Positions 17,150-26,725 of a stretch of DNA of 64,000 bases are shown here, piece by piece. Every line of letters starts with the position of its first letter. Position 1 is the stretch's first letter. The DNA is from Microvirga soli. Its GTDB lineage: Bacteria > Pseudomonadota > Alphaproteobacteria > Rhizobiales > Beijerinckiaceae. The translations under genes were made by a program, and so were the position numbers. The stretch lies in contig NZ_JAERQE010000030.1 of assembly GCF_016734765.1 (NCBI RefSeq), positions 1 to 64,000 of the forward strand, in the 5' to 3' direction. The notes beneath the pieces are model-generated. The model worked only from the letters and a program-made list of their open reading frames with translations, had not been told where the DNA came from and searched no databases.

Positions 17150-17962
17150 ATGGGCCTGGATCAGGTTGCCTTAGACCATATCACGAGAATTGTGGGCTCG
17201 AACCTGCCGGAGAGGCAGAAGCTTGAGCAGACCCTCCGGGCTCTCGCCAAATGGCGCTCCCAGCTCATCGGGTCGACCTTGGTGGCCCATTCGGACACCG
17301 TCATTCAGGACGGCCCCTTCAAGGGCATGACCTATGTGGCGGCCCCATCCGAGGGCGGCATTGCGCCCAAGCTGCTCGGAGTCTACGAAACAGCCCTGCA
17401 CGAGGTCTTCCTCGCCGCACCCAAAAGTGGCTACGACGTCGTTCTCAATGTCGGCTGTGCTGAAGGCTTCTATGCGGTCGGATGCGCGCGGCTATTGCCT
17501 GACACGACAGTGTTGGCCTGGGACATCGATCCCATAGCCCGTGGAAAATGCCTGGAACTGGCCCGCCTGAACGGTGTCGAGACGCGAATTGATCTTCGCG
17601 AGCGCTTCGGGGCGCAGCATGTGAGCCTTGTGGATAACGAATTTGACGTGAAGCTCGGGCGCCAACCGAAGGGGCTGCTCGTCATGGATTGCGAGGGCGC
17701 AGAGTTCGATCTGCTCGACCCTCAGGCAGGGGACTTCCGCTGGCTCGATCTCGTCGTCGAGGTCCATCCGGGGCAGGAGCGGACGGTGAGGGCGCTGGCG
17801 GAGCGCTTCGAGAGCACACACATTGTCGAGGAGAGGCAGGCGCGGACCGTGGTCCCGAAGCTGCCGCCATGGCTCGAGAAACTCGGCCATCTCGACCAGC
17901 TTCTCGCCGTCTGGGAGTGGAGAGCTGTCCCCACCCCATGGCTGGTCATGCGTCCACGATAG
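17150..17962 (+). CDS. Class I SAM-dependent methyltransferase, function unknown
   Basis: The 270-aa protein has a Rossmann-type SAM site: motif I VVLNVGCAEGFYAVGCARL near residue 100, an acidic motif II VLAWDIDP and a motif like FkbM-type enzymes, LLVMDCEGAEFDLL, near residue 185. The N-terminal 90 residues are helical and lack recognisable motifs. It lies alone, convergent with prs (3-base gap between stops). The 100-base upstream region is AT-rich for this genome. The substrate is unknown. Confidence 0.7.
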   Translation: MGLDQVALDHITRIVGSNLPERQKLEQTLRALAKWRSQLIGSTLVAHSDTVIQDGPFKGMTYVAAPSEGGIAPKLLGVYETALHEVFLAAPKSGYDVVLNVGCAEGFYAVGCARLLPDTTVLAWDIDPIARGKCLELARLNGVETRIDLRERFGAQHVSLVDNEFDVKLGRQPKGLLVMDCEGAEFDLLDPQAGDFRWLDLVVEVHPGQERTVRALAERFESTHIVEERQARTVVPKLPPWLEKLGHLDQLLAVWEWRAVPTPWLVMRPR

Positions 17963-17965
17963 AGT

Positions 17966-18898
17966 TTAGTCGAACAGGCTCGACACCGAGCTTTCCGTAG
18001 CGGTACGGCCGATGGCTTCTCCCATCAGGGACGCGATGGAGATGACCCGGATGTTGTGGGCCGCCTTCACCGCCTCGGTCGGCATGATGGAATCGGTGAT
18101 CACGAGCGCCTTCAGGCGGGAGCTGGCAATGCGGGCCACGGCGCCGCCGGACAGCACACCGTGGGTGATGTAGGCGTAGACCTCCTTCGCCCCGTTGGCG
18201 AGGAGGGCATCAGCGGCATTCACCAGGGTGCCGCCGGAATCGACGATGTCGTCGACCAGGATGCAGGAGCGGCCGGACACGTCGCCGATGATGTTCATCA
18301 CCTCGGACTCACCCGGACGATCGCGGCGCTTGTCGACGATGGCGAGCTGGGCGTCGATGCGCTTGGCGAGCGCACGGGCGCGCACCACGCCTCCCACGTC
18401 CGGCGAGACCACCATCCGGTTGCCGCCGTCGAGGTGCTCCTTGATGTCCCGCGCCAGGATCGGCGCGGCGAAGAGGTTGTCGGTCGGAATATCGAAGAAG
18501 CCCTGGATCTGACCGGCATGGAGATCCAGCGTCAGAACGCGATCGACGCCCGCATGGGTAATCATGTTGGCGACAAGCTTGGCCGAGATCGGCGAGCGAG
18601 AGGCGGGTTTCCGGTCCTGCCGGGCATAGCCGAAATAGGGGATCACCGCCGTGATGCGGCGGGCCGAGGCCCTGCGCAGCGCATCGGTGATGATCAGAAG
18701 CTCCATGAGGTGGTCGTTCGTGGGATACGAGGTCGACTGGATAATGAACACGTCCTCGCCGCGCACATTCTCCTGGATCTCGACGAACACTTCCATGTCC
18801 GCGAAGCGCTTCACCTGAGCTTTTGCCAGGGGAACATTGAGGTAGGCGGAGATAGCCTCCGCCAGCGGACGATTGGAATTTCCCGCAACGAGCTTCAT
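17966..18898 (-). CDS. prs: Ribose-phosphate pyrophosphokinase (PRPP synthetase)
   Basis: Prs makes PRPP from ribose-5-phosphate and ATP, feeding purine, pyrimidine, histidine and NAD synthesis. The 310-aa protein has [10 protein letters not shown] near residue 95, the metal and ATP loop [15 protein letters not shown], and the PRPP-binding signature [18 protein letters not shown] near residue 215. ATG 18898 gives the family start [16 protein letters not shown]; the frame extends upstream to 18943 without homology. It is a single-gene unit, convergent with the methyltransferase gene. Confidence 0.96.
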   Translation of the reverse strand: MKLVAGNSNRPLAEAISAYLNVPLAKAQVKRFADMEVFVEIQENVRGEDVFIIQSTSYPTNDHLMELLIITDALRRASARRITAVIPYFGYARQDRKPASRSPISAKLVANMITHAGVDRVLTLDLHAGQIQGFFDIPTDNLFAAPILARDIKEHLDGGNRMVVSPDVGGVVRARALAKRIDAQLAIVDKRRDRPGESEVMNIIGDVSGRSCILVDDIVDSGGTLVNAADALLANGAKEVYAYITHGVLSGGAVARIASSRLKALVITDSIMPTEAVKAAHNIRVISIASLMGEAIGRTATESSVSSLFD

Positions 18899-19053
18899 GA
18901 AAGCAACTTTGGCTCTGTGTGATCGACAAAGCCCGCTGCGCAACGCCGTGATCTCTGCGCGGCCGGGCGCAAGGGTCTTAGCAGCGATATCAAACCGTCA
19001 CAATACATGTGAGCGGCTTTGGTGGGCCGCAAAACCGGGTTGTTGCCATGCGG

Positions 19054-19587
19054 TCATTGCATTGCAACTCCGTCCTCCTCGGGCGAAGTCTCTGTGGTTA
19101 GGACTTCCGCAGTCTGAATTGGCGCTTCTGCCGTTGAGGGTCTCTCCGACTTGGTCGCGCTCAGAAACTCGGCGATTTCGCCCATGCTGGCCTGGGCCAG
19201 CGTGGCGAGAGCCTGCTTGTCGAGGGACGAGATGGAGGCGGCTGGAACGGGGCTCGACCCCTCCAGGCGCTTGGCCCGGCGCTTCTGGGAATCGAATACG
19301 TCCCAGACATAAGCCACCTTGGTTTCGCCGTTCTCGGTCGCGGTCGAGAGATAGCCGCGGACCCGATAGCGTGCCTCGGCGCTGGCCCCGACAAGGTCGA
19401 CCTTGCGGTCGGTGGCCGCAGTGGCGAGTTCCTCGGTCAAGGCGGCGCGGATCGGAACCGGTGCCCCGTCGATGCTCTCAAGGGCGACGGGGATGCCCTC
19501 GGGCGATGCGCTGAATGTGCCCTGGCAGGCTCCCAGAGCCATCGTCAGCGCGATTGCGCCAAGCCGTGCATGCGTCATCCCACCCAT
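19054..19587 (-). CDS. Putative lipoprotein, function unknown
   Basis: The 177-aa protein starts with a short hydrophobic leader ending in the lipobox LGAC, so it is probably an outer-membrane or periplasmic lipoprotein. The mature part has a segment like YRVRGYLSTATENGETKVAYVWDVFD, reminiscent of beta-sandwich lipoproteins, and ends in an acidic, Thr/Glu-rich tail. I do not recognise a named family. ATG 19587 is supported by GGGGG upstream; ATG 19578 is possible. It lies between benE and prs on the same strand. Confidence 0.65.
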   Translation of the reverse strand: MGGMTHARLGAIALTMALGACQGTFSASPEGIPVALESIDGAPVPIRAALTEELATAATDRKVDLVGASAEARYRVRGYLSTATENGETKVAYVWDVFDSQKRRAKRLEGSSPVPAASISSLDKQALATLAQASMGEIAEFLSATKSERPSTAEAPIQTAEVLTTETSPEEDGVAMQ

Positions 19588-19650
19588 GAGAGCCCCCGTT
19601 CTTGTTTCTTCGTAACGAAGTCTTAAGCTTAACGGAGGCGCCAGTCCAGA

Positions 19651-20811
19651 TCAGCCGCGCTGCCGCAGACGAATTGCCAGCGAGTCGAGCCCCAGGGTGA
19701 CGAGACCCGCCACCAGTCCCCAGAAGGCGGAGCCGATGCCGAAAAGCGTGAGGCCGGAGGCCGTCACCGCCAGCGTGATCACAGCTGGAAAGACCTTGGC
19801 CCCCTCGGAGAGGGCGGAACCCAGGGCACCCGCGAACGCGCCGAGGAGGGCCAGTCCGGCCACGGTCTTGATGAGCTCCGGCGGCAGCGCGGCGATCAAG
19901 CCGATCAGCGCGGCGCTGAAGGCAGCGAAGATCAGGTAGCTCAAGGCGTAGAAGGGGCCGACCATCCAGCGCTTCGAAGGATCGGGATGGGTGTCGGGCC
20001 CGGTGCAGATCGCCGCCGAAATGGCCGCGAGGTTGCTCGTGTGGGCACCAAAGAGGGCAGTGACCATGGAGGCTAATCCCGTTACGGCCAGGATCGGGCG
20101 GGAAGGGGGCTGGTATCCGGAGGCCTTGAGCACGGCGAAGCCCGGCAGGTTCTGGGACGCCATGGTCACCAGGAACAGGGGGAGCCCCAGCCCGATCAGG
20201 GCCGTGGGCTCGAAGGCCGGCGCGATGAAGGTCAAGGAGGAGAGGCTTAAGGTCGATGTCAGCGGCTGCGCCATACCGCTGCCGAAGGCGATGCCGAGGC
20301 CGACGAACAGCACGGCCAGCACCGCGAGTGCCGGGTTGAAGAGCCGCACCACCAGGAAGATGGCCACGAGGGGCAGCACGAGACCGGGCGCACCCTGAGC
20401 ACTCTGGAATACCCCGACGACGAACTGGAGGAGCACCCCCGCCAGCATCGCGGCCGCGATGGAGGTGGGAATGCGCTCGATGGCGCGACCGAACGGCTTG
20501 ATGATGGCGGCCAGCACGATAAGGGCGGCCGCGAGCAGGAAGGAGCCGACAGCGGCATGGATCGAAATGCCAGCCGAGGCTGCGATGAGGGCAGCCCCGG
20601 GTGTCGACCAGGCGGTAATGACTGGCATCCGGTAGCGGACGCTCAAGAAACCGCTCGTCGCCGCCATGGCGAGGCACAGGGCCGCCACCCAGGAGGAGGT
20701 CTGCGCCGCATCGGCGCCCACGGCCTGAGCGGCCGCGATGATGATCGCGATCGTGCTACCGAACCCCACTAAGGCCGCAACGACGGCTGATGTGACGATC
20801 GACAGGCGCAT
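19651..20811 (-). CDS. benE: Benzoate/H+ symporter BenE-family transporter
   Basis: The 386-aa protein is highly hydrophobic with about 11-12 helices and matches the BenE family: GFGSTIAIIIAAAQAVGA at the N-terminus, SVRYRMPVITAWSTPGAALI, and SQNLPGFAVLKASGYQPP near residue 240. Family members carry benzoate or other aromatic acids into the cell with protons. No aromatic-degradation genes are nearby, so the substrate is open. ATG 20811 is used; the upstream extension is hydrophilic and unlike the family. It is divergent from uvrC. Confidence 0.82.
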   Translation of the reverse strand: MRLSIVTSAVVAALVGFGSTIAIIIAAAQAVGADAAQTSSWVAALCLAMAATSGFLSVRYRMPVITAWSTPGAALIAASAGISIHAAVGSFLLAAALIVLAAIIKPFGRAIERIPTSIAAAMLAGVLLQFVVGVFQSAQGAPGLVLPLVAIFLVVRLFNPALAVLAVLFVGLGIAFGSGMAQPLTSTLSLSSLTFIAPAFEPTALIGLGLPLFLVTMASQNLPGFAVLKASGYQPPSRPILAVTGLASMVTALFGAHTSNLAAISAAICTGPDTHPDPSKRWMVGPFYALSYLIFAAFSAALIGLIAALPPELIKTVAGLALLGAFAGALGSALSEGAKVFPAVITLAVTASGLTLFGIGSAFWGLVAGLVTLGLDSLAIRLRQRG

Positions 20812-20921
20812 GACCGGCTCCGCTGAGTTCCAGGAGCTTGGCGGTTTAGACCGAATGGCAAGACTGCGCCAGTTCGTCGGCGGTACTTTCCTCACCCCTC
20901 CCGAACCCTTAAATCTCCCTC

Positions 20922-22928
20922 ATGAGTCGCAACACCACCAATGACGTCCCGCCGGATATTCTGGACAACGAGGAAGACGATCAGTCTGTCGCCCTTGAGA
21001 GCGGCTCGGACGTCGAGTTCGACCTGGAGGCCAATCCGGGGTCGGTGCAGCGCGGCACGGAGGTGATCCGGCATTTCTGGAACACGCTTCCCAACGCGCC
21101 CGGCGTCTATCGCATGCTAGATGCCAAGGGCGACGTTCTCTATGTGGGCAAGGCGAAGAGCCTGAAGAACCGCGTGGGCTCCTATGCCCGTGGTCAGGCC
21201 CATTCCAACCGCATCGCCCGGATGATCGGCGAAACCTCGTCGATGGAGTTCGTCACCACGGCGACAGAGACCGAGGCGCTGCTGCTCGAGGCCAACCTCA
21301 TCAAGCAGCTCAAACCCCGCTACAACGTGCTGCTGCGGGACGACAAGTCGCTGCCCTATATCCTGCTCACCGCAGACCACGAGGCGCCGCAGCTCGTGAA
21401 GCATCGCGGCGCGAGAAAGCGCAAGGGCGATTATTACGGACCCTTCGCCAGCGTCTGGGCGGTAAACCGCACCATCAATGCGCTCCAGCGCGCCTTCCTG
21501 CTGCGCTCCTGCAACGACAGCTACTACGAGAACCGCACGCGGCCGTGCCTGCTGTTCCAAATCAAGCGCTGCTCGGGTCCCTGCACCAACGAGATCTCGC
21601 ACGAGGATTATGCCGGGCTTGCCGCCGAGGCGCGGGCTTTCCTCTCAGGCAAGTCGAACGCGGTGAAGCAGCGCATTACGGAAGAGATGCAGCAGGCCGC
21701 AGAAGAGCTTGAATTCGAACGCGCGGCGCGCTGCCGCGACCGCTTGGCAGCGCTTTCTGCCATCCAGGGTGTGCAGGGCATCAACACCCAGTCGGTGGAG
21801 GAGGCGGACGTGTTCGCCCTCGACGAGCAGGCCGGACAGTTCTGCGTCGAGGTGTTCTTCTTCCGCAACTGGCAGAACTGGGGCAACCGCGCTTACTTTC
21901 CGAAGGCCGACAAATCCATGAGCCGGGAGGAAGTTCTCGGCTCCTTCATCGCTCAGTTCTACGACGACAAGCCCGCGCCGCGCCTCGTCCTGCTCTCGCA
22001 CGAGATCGAGGATGCGGAGCTGATGGCGGCCGCGCTCTCGACCAAGACCGACACGAAGGTCGAGATCCACGCGCCGCAGCGCGGCGAGCGGCGTCAGCTC
22101 ATCGAGTATGTGCTTCGCAATGCCCGCGAGGCGCTCGGCCGGCGGCTCGCCGATACGGCCTCGCAGCAGAAGCTCCTCGTCTCCCTCGGCCAGGCCTTCG
22201 GCCTGCAAAAGCCACCCCGGCGGGTCGAGGTCTACGACAACTCGCATATCATGGGCACCAACGCCGTGGGTGCCATGGTGGTGGCAGGCGCCAACGGCTT
22301 CATGAAGCAGCACTATCGCACCTTCAACATGAAGTCGGAGGACCTGAAGCCGGGTGACGATTACGGGATGATGCGCGAGATGCTCCAACGCCGCTTCGCC
22401 CGCCTGGTGAAGGAGGAGCCGCGAGCTGCCGATGGGGATGGCGCCGCACAGGGAGATGACGGGTTTCCCGCCTGGCCCGATCTGGTGCTGATCGACGGTG
22501 GTAAGGGGCAGCTCGAGGCCGCACGCCAGGCGCTTGCGGAGGTCGGCGTCAGTGAGGACGATGTGGCCCTGATCGGCATCGCCAAGGGGCGCGACCGCGA
22601 TGCGGGCCGCGAGACCTTCTTCAAGCCGGACCAGCCCCCCTTCAAGATGCCGCCCCGGGATCCGGCGCTCTACTTCGTGCAGCGCCTGCGCGACGAGGCG
22701 CATCGCTTCGCCATCGGGGCGCACCGGGCCAAGCGCAAGCGCGAACTGGTGAAGAACCCGCTCGATGAGATTCCTGGCATCGGGCCGACCCGCAAGCGGG
22801 CGCTCCTGCATCATTTCGGAACCGTCAAGGCGATCCAGCGGGCCGCCCTGGAGGATCTGATGAAGGCCCCCGGGGTGAATGCCGCCACGGCCCGTGCGGT
22901 CCATGACTTCTTCCATGAACGGGGTTGA
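20922..22928 (+). CDS. uvrC: Excinuclease ABC subunit C
   Basis: UvrC makes both incisions in nucleotide excision repair after UvrB loading. The 668-aa protein has an acidic N-terminal extension, then the GIY-YIG nuclease ([19 protein letters not shown] near residue 60), a cysteine-rich [17 protein letters not shown] segment, a UVR motif ([20 protein letters not shown] near 265), the RNase H-like C-terminal nuclease ([24 protein letters not shown]) and tandem helix-hairpin-helix motifs ([17 protein letters not shown]). uvrB lies about 35 kb away in this window. pgsA, moaD and moaE follow on the same strand. Confidence 0.97.
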   Translation: MSRNTTNDVPPDILDNEEDDQSVALESGSDVEFDLEANPGSVQRGTEVIRHFWNTLPNAPGVYRMLDAKGDVLYVGKAKSLKNRVGSYARGQAHSNRIARMIGETSSMEFVTTATETEALLLEANLIKQLKPRYNVLLRDDKSLPYILLTADHEAPQLVKHRGARKRKGDYYGPFASVWAVNRTINALQRAFLLRSCNDSYYENRTRPCLLFQIKRCSGPCTNEISHEDYAGLAAEARAFLSGKSNAVKQRITEEMQQAAEELEFERAARCRDRLAALSAIQGVQGINTQSVEEADVFALDEQAGQFCVEVFFFRNWQNWGNRAYFPKADKSMSREEVLGSFIAQFYDDKPAPRLVLLSHEIEDAELMAAALSTKTDTKVEIHAPQRGERRQLIEYVLRNAREALGRRLADTASQQKLLVSLGQAFGLQKPPRRVEVYDNSHIMGTNAVGAMVVAGANGFMKQHYRTFNMKSEDLKPGDDYGMMREMLQRRFARLVKEEPRAADGDGAAQGDDGFPAWPDLVLIDGGKGQLEAARQALAEVGVSEDDVALIGIAKGRDRDAGRETFFKPDQPPFKMPPRDPALYFVQRLRDEAHRFAIGAHRAKRKRELVKNPLDEIPGIGPTRKRALLHHFGTVKAIQRAALEDLMKAPGVNAATARAVHDFFHERG

Positions 22929-23023
22929 ATCCTGCGCAATGCTGTTCACGTAAGGGTGACGGTGTGCAATTGCGGCGCTCCGCGATTGACGGAGTGTCCA
23001 TCCTCATGCTTCCTGCGGGTGCT

Positions 23024-23620
23024 ATGAAGAGTGCTTCTTCCATAGGCCGCTCGAAGGCCTTCAACCTGGCCAACATGCTGACCTACGGGCGGCTTGTGGC
23101 GGTGCCGGCCGTGGTCGGCCTCCTGTTCTGGCCCGAGGACCATTGGTCCCGCTGGGCGGCGCTGATGGTCTTTGCGGTGGCTGCCATCACCGACTACCTG
23201 GACGGCTACGTGGCGCGCACCTATGGGCAGCAATCGGCCCTCGGGCGCATGCTCGATCCCATCGCCGACAAGCTGCTCGTGGCCGCATGCCTCCTGATGC
23301 TGGTGGCGGTCGGCACGATCCACGGCTGGTCTCTTTGGGCTGCCATCGTGATCCTGTGCCGCGAGATCCTGGTCTCGGGCCTGCGCGAGTTCCTGGCGGA
23401 GCTGAAGGTCAGCGTTCCCGTGAGCCGGGTAGCCAAGTGGAAGACCACCCTGCAGCTCGTGTCGCTGGGCTTCCTGATCGCAGGCCCGGCCGGCGAGACG
23501 GTCCTGCCTAACAATACGCTCATCGGCATCATCCTGCTCTGGGTGGCGGCCGTTCTGACGCTCTATACCGGCTGGGACTACTTCAAGAACGGTATCCATC
23601 ATCTCATGGATGAGGGCTGA
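23024..23620 (+). CDS. pgsA: CDP-diacylglycerol-glycerol-3-phosphate 3-phosphatidyltransferase
   Basis: PgsA makes phosphatidylglycerol phosphate, the precursor of phosphatidylglycerol and cardiolipin, in the inner membrane. The CDP-alcohol phosphotransferase signature DG-x2-AR-x8-G-x3-D-x3-D is visible as DYLDGYVART..LGRMLDPIADK near residues 62-90. There are about five membrane helices in 198 aa. ATG 23024 gives the start MKSASSIGRSKAFNLANMLT; the frame is open to 22925. It follows uvrC and precedes moaD by 5 bases. Confidence 0.94.
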   Translation: MKSASSIGRSKAFNLANMLTYGRLVAVPAVVGLLFWPEDHWSRWAALMVFAVAAITDYLDGYVARTYGQQSALGRMLDPIADKLLVAACLLMLVAVGTIHGWSLWAAIVILCREILVSGLREFLAELKVSVPVSRVAKWKTTLQLVSLGFLIAGPAGETVLPNNTLIGIILLWVAAVLTLYTGWDYFKNGIHHLMDEG

Positions 23621-23625
23621 AGGCC

Positions 23626-23877
23626 GTGAAGCTCGTCTATTTCGCATGGGTCCGCGAACGCGTCGGCAAGACGGACGAGGACATCGAGGTGCCGGAGAAC
23701 GTCGGGACCGTGGCCGATCTGGTGCGCTGGCTCAAAGGCCGGGGCGAAGAATACGGCTACGCATTCGAGAACGAGGGCGTCGTCCGGGCCGCCATCGATC
23801 ATGTCCACGTCAAGCCCGAAGCCTCCATTGCCGGTGCGCGGGAGATCGCCTTCTTCCCGCCGATGACCGGGGGTTAG
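23626..23877 (+). CDS. moaD: Molybdopterin synthase sulfur carrier subunit MoaD
   Basis: MoaD is a ubiquitin-like protein whose C-terminal Gly-Gly carries the thiocarboxylate used to make molybdopterin. The 83-aa product ends in FFPPMTGG, the expected tail. It starts at GTG 23626, 5 bases after the pgsA stop, which suggests coupling. moaE, its catalytic partner, is next, so both subunits of molybdopterin synthase are encoded together. Confidence 0.94.
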   Translation: MKLVYFAWVRERVGKTDEDIEVPENVGTVADLVRWLKGRGEEYGYAFENEGVVRAAIDHVHVKPEASIAGAREIAFFPPMTGG

Positions 23878-23899
23878 TCCCTCGAGGGGCGGCACCGCC

Positions 23900-24355
23900 A
23901 TGATCCGCACGATCCGCATCCAGCCTGAGCCCTTCGATGTCGCCGCCGAGACGGCTGCCCTGACCCTGGGAAGAGCGGATATCGGCGCTCTGGTCGCCTT
24001 CACGGGTCTGTGCCGGGACGAGGGCGGGCGGCTCACGGCTCTCGAACTTGAGCACTACCCCGGTATGGCCGAGGCCGAGATCGACCGGATCGCCGGGCAG
24101 GCGGAGAGCCGCTGGCCCCTGCTGGGCCTTACGGTCATTCACCGCTTCGGCCGGATTTCTCCCAGCGAGGAGATCGTGCTGGTTCTGGCCGCCAGCGCCC
24201 ATCGAGCGGCGGCCTTCGAGGCAGCGTCGTTTATGATGGATTATCTCAAGACGCAGGCTCCCTTCTGGAAGCGCGAGCATCTCAAGGACGGCACAACAGG
24301 CGCCTGGGTCGAGGCCAAGGAGGCTGACGACCGGGCAATGGAGCGGTGGGCCTGA
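23900..24355 (+). CDS. moaE: Molybdopterin synthase catalytic subunit MoaE
   Basis: MoaE forms a heterotetramer with MoaD and converts precursor Z (cPMP) to molybdopterin. The 151-aa protein has ALVAFTGLCRDE near residue 35, LELEHYPGMAE, IHRFGRISPSEEIVLVLAAS and the catalytic-lysine segment LKTQAPFWKREH near residue 125. It follows moaD by 22 bases. The C-terminus (DDRAMERW) is as in the family. Confidence 0.95.
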   Translation: MIRTIRIQPEPFDVAAETAALTLGRADIGALVAFTGLCRDEGGRLTALELEHYPGMAEAEIDRIAGQAESRWPLLGLTVIHRFGRISPSEEIVLVLAASAHRAAAFEAASFMMDYLKTQAPFWKREHLKDGTTGAWVEAKEADDRAMERWA

Positions 24356-24422
24356 TCTCCTGCTTGACGCGGACCGATGACAGGAGGAGCATTCCTGCTC
24401 AAACGACACGCGGAGATGCCTT

Positions 24423-24680
24423 ATGCGCAGCGTGGTCTTCGTTCTCGGCCTGATGATTTTGACCCCTGCAGATGCCCATGAGCGGCCGGTGCTTCCCCAG
24501 CAGGCTCAAGCTCCCGATCACAATCCGCTCGACTGCTACTGCCGGGCGCAAGGGAAGATGTTCGCCCCGGGAGAGAAGGTGTGCCTGAAAACGGCCGACG
24601 GGCCACGGCTCGCCCAATGCCAGATGGAGATCAACGTCATGTCCTGGAGCCTCACGGAGGCACCGTGCCCTGAGGCATAA
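24423..24680 (+). CDS. Small exported cysteine-containing protein, unknown
   Basis: The 85-aa protein has a short signal peptide (MRSVVFVLGLMILTPADAHE) and a mature part with five cysteines, including an LDCYCRAQGKMF motif and CPEA at the end, which suggests disulfides in the periplasm. I do not recognise a named family. Its stop codon lies inside the A run of a terminator that serves the opposite strand. Confidence 0.6.
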   Translation: MRSVVFVLGLMILTPADAHERPVLPQQAQAPDHNPLDCYCRAQGKMFAPGEKVCLKTADGPRLAQCQMEINVMSWSLTEAPCPEA

Positions 24681-24705
24681 AAAAAGCTGCCGGTAGTGCG
24701 GCAGC
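24679..24705 (-). terminator. Rho-independent terminator on the minus strand
   Basis: Read on the minus strand, GCTGCCG-CACTAC-CGGCAGC is followed by seven T. It is a good terminator for leftward transcription, and the only candidate gene it could serve is the 33-aa frame at 24761-24862. On the plus strand it has no T run. Confidence 0.8.
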
Positions 24706-24760
24706 GCGGAGGAACCATGAAGTTTGTCGAGCGGTTCGCCAGGAACCGCAGGGTCTCGTC

Positions 24761-24862
24761 TCAGAGAAGGCCGGTAACGATCGCGAGGATGAAGGATGAG
24801 GACACGCAAACAGCCGCGATATTGAGCTTGGACGTCCAGTCCAGGTTCGCCGTCAGATGCAT
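24761..24862 (-). CDS. Putative 33-aa single-span membrane peptide
   Basis: A 33-codon frame reads MHLTANLDWTSKLNIAA followed by a hydrophobic stretch with VCVSSSFILAIVTGLL and stop. The start has AGAGGGG 6 bases upstream. A clear Rho-independent terminator for the same strand follows 56 bases after the stop, so a short leftward transcript is likely. The opposite strand has a competing frame (24717-24911) with a strong GGAGG but an implausible basic product. I do not recognise a family. Confidence 0.5.
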   Translation of the reverse strand: MHLTANLDWTSKLNIAAVCVSSSFILAIVTGLL

Positions 24863-25197
24863 GCTAAGCCCCTCTCGGTACGAGGGATTAACTCCCTCTC
24901 TGAATAGATAGGCAAGTTACCAAATCTGAGAGGTCGTGAGAAGCGCCTCCGAGGAGCTAGGGGCTGCTCGGGCGAACCGGAAATATGATTAACGAAAAGT
25001 TAACATCTTGTTTTTGTTGACACGTAATCGTTTTCAGCTTCAGGTAAAAAAAGTTCCTGCTCCATTGTGACGCACCCGGTTTTTTGCACGGCTATATGGG
25101 GACAAACGGGTGAAAACCGTCCGAATCGGCGCTCTCCGCCGAGCCGAGAACAGCGCCGTTGACGAGATGTTTACGGCCCCGGTCATACTCTCCGCTC
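24863..25197. other. AT-rich intergenic region without a clear gene
   Basis: These 335 bases are clearly richer in A and T than their surroundings, especially 24985-25060. They contain TTGACA at 25017-25022, a fair -35 box for the extensin-like gene, although no convincing -10 follows at 17 bases. The region must also hold the leftward promoter of the 33-aa frame. Confidence 0.4.
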
Positions 25198-26211
25198 ATG
25201 CGTCGTGGGTTAGTTGCGTTTTTTGCCTTATCGCTCATTGGGCTCGGAGTTACCGGTTGCGGACTGTTTCGGTTCGAGCAGCGCGAGCCTTGGCGCGCGC
25301 AGGCCGAGGAGGCTTGCCTGTCGCAGCGGCTCGTCCAGCCTTCCGCCTACATGGCCCTGAGCTCGAAGATCGAAGGTCCCGGCGTCTGCGGCATGGATTA
25401 CCCGTTCAAGGTCTCGGCCTTCAACAATGGCGCTGTCGGCCTGAAGTCGAAGGTGACGCTTGCCTGCCCGATCATCCCGCGGATCGATACCTGGCTCGAC
25501 GAGATCGTGAGGCCCGCCGCCGAAATGTACTTCGGTGTACCGCTCGCCGACATCAAGGCGGGCTCCTATTCCTGCCGCCCGCGCAACAACCAGCGGGGTG
25601 CCAAGCTCTCGGAGCATTCCTTCGGCAATGCCCTCGATGTCATGGGCTTCGTTCTGGCTGACGGTCGCGAGATTTCGGTCGTGAAGGGGTGGCGGGGCCA
25701 GGACCCTGTGGAGCAGGAGTTCCTGCGTGAGGCCTTCGTCGGTGCCTGCCGCTATTTCACGACGGTACTCGGGCCTGGCTCCGATGCCTTCCATTACGAT
25801 CATTTCCACATCGACCTGGCACGCCACGACCCGAAAGGGCAGCGGCGCATCTGCAAGCCGATCCTGAAGTTTGCGCCGCGCATCGACCCCGAAAAGAGCC
25901 AGGAGGTGCTCCAGAGCGCCGCTGAGGCGGGCGATCTGGCCCCGGTCGATCTTGAGCAGGACGTGCCGGAAGGGGAGGCCTACATCCCGCCCGCGCCTCC
26001 GCCGACCCCCAATCTGTCGGCTCCGGTGCAGCGCTATTCGTCCTCGAACGGCTACGCGGCCGACCTGCCCGGTCCGGGTGCTTCAGGAGGCTCGCCATCC
26101 CCTCGTTACTCGCCGCCCGCCCGGCCTCCGGAGCAGACCTATGCTCCGCCACGGCCGCAGGCCCATCCGACCGGTGCGCCGATGATGCTGAACCGCCACG
26201 CCATCTATTAA
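25198..26211 (+). CDS. Extensin-like family lipoprotein
   Basis: The 337-aa protein starts with a leader ending in the lipobox VTGC and contains the extensin-like C-terminal domain common in Alphaproteobacteria (residues about 40-225). Its signatures are CPIIPRIDTWLDEIVRPAA, SCRPRNNQRGAKLSEHSFGNALDV and DAFHYDHFHIDLARH. The His and Asp pattern SEH..GNALD plus HYDHFHID resembles M15-type zinc carboxypeptidases, so a peptidoglycan role is plausible. The last 100 residues are Pro/Ser-rich and probably disordered. ATG 25198 is used. It opens a run of exported-protein genes. Confidence 0.83.
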   Translation: MRRGLVAFFALSLIGLGVTGCGLFRFEQREPWRAQAEEACLSQRLVQPSAYMALSSKIEGPGVCGMDYPFKVSAFNNGAVGLKSKVTLACPIIPRIDTWLDEIVRPAAEMYFGVPLADIKAGSYSCRPRNNQRGAKLSEHSFGNALDVMGFVLADGREISVVKGWRGQDPVEQEFLREAFVGACRYFTTVLGPGSDAFHYDHFHIDLARHDPKGQRRICKPILKFAPRIDPEKSQEVLQSAAEAGDLAPVDLEQDVPEGEAYIPPAPPPTPNLSAPVQRYSSSNGYAADLPGPGASGGSPSPRYSPPARPPEQTYAPPRPQAHPTGAPMMLNRHAIY

Positions 26212-26293
26212 ACCACAAGCGGAGCCTTGACCTTCTCAGGGATCGCCCACATGGTCGATGGAACACAATCCGAAGACCTGTTGGAGCATCCGA

Positions 26294-26725
26294 ATGAAGT
26301 GGCTGGCGGCTTTCATCTCCTGCATGATGTTGAGCGCACCTGCGATGGCTCGCGAGATCACACCTGCGGAGCGGCGGGAAGAGCCTTTCGACGCCTCGCT
26401 GCCGGCCTGCGCCGATCCGTCCGTGCTCCAAGACATCAGCGTCAATTTCCAGAACAAGGAACACAAGTTCTGGAACTCCAACCTGCAGATCGTCGCCTTC
26501 GAGCGGGTGCAGCAGGTCGCCTGGCGCCCCTGGGGTCTCGACTATATCCCCCGTCGCTACTGCACCGGTACGGTGGTCGTGTCCGACGGCTACAAGCACA
26601 AGATCAACTTCTCGATCCGTGAGGATCTCGGGTTCATCGGCATCGGCTGGGACACGGAAGCCTGCGTGGACGGCTTCGACCGCCATTATGCCTTCGCGCC
26701 TCATTGCAAGCAGGCCGCTCCTTGA
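26294..26725 (+). CDS. Exported protein of unknown function
   Basis: The 143-aa protein has a signal peptide (MKWLAAFISCMMLSAPAMA) and a mature domain with four cysteines and aromatic motifs (WRPWGLDYIPRRYCTG, LGFIGIGWDTEACVDGFDRHYAFAPHC). ATG 26294 has GGAG 7 bases upstream; an in-frame ATG at 26258 lacks one. The stop overlaps the start of the RNase T2 gene, so the two are probably co-translated and may work together in the periplasm. I do not recognise a named family. Confidence 0.7.
   Translation: MKWLAAFISCMMLSAPAMAREITPAERREEPFDASLPACADPSVLQDISVNFQNKEHKFWNSNLQIVAFERVQQVAWRPWGLDYIPRRYCTGTVVVSDGYKHKINFSIREDLGFIGIGWDTEACVDGFDRHYAFAPHCKQAAP

Noticed and set aside
24717-24911. Plus-strand frame of 64 aa with a strong GGAGG
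   Set aside because: The product is highly basic with no fold-like pattern, and the terminator orientation supports the minus-strand frame instead. It cannot be fully excluded.
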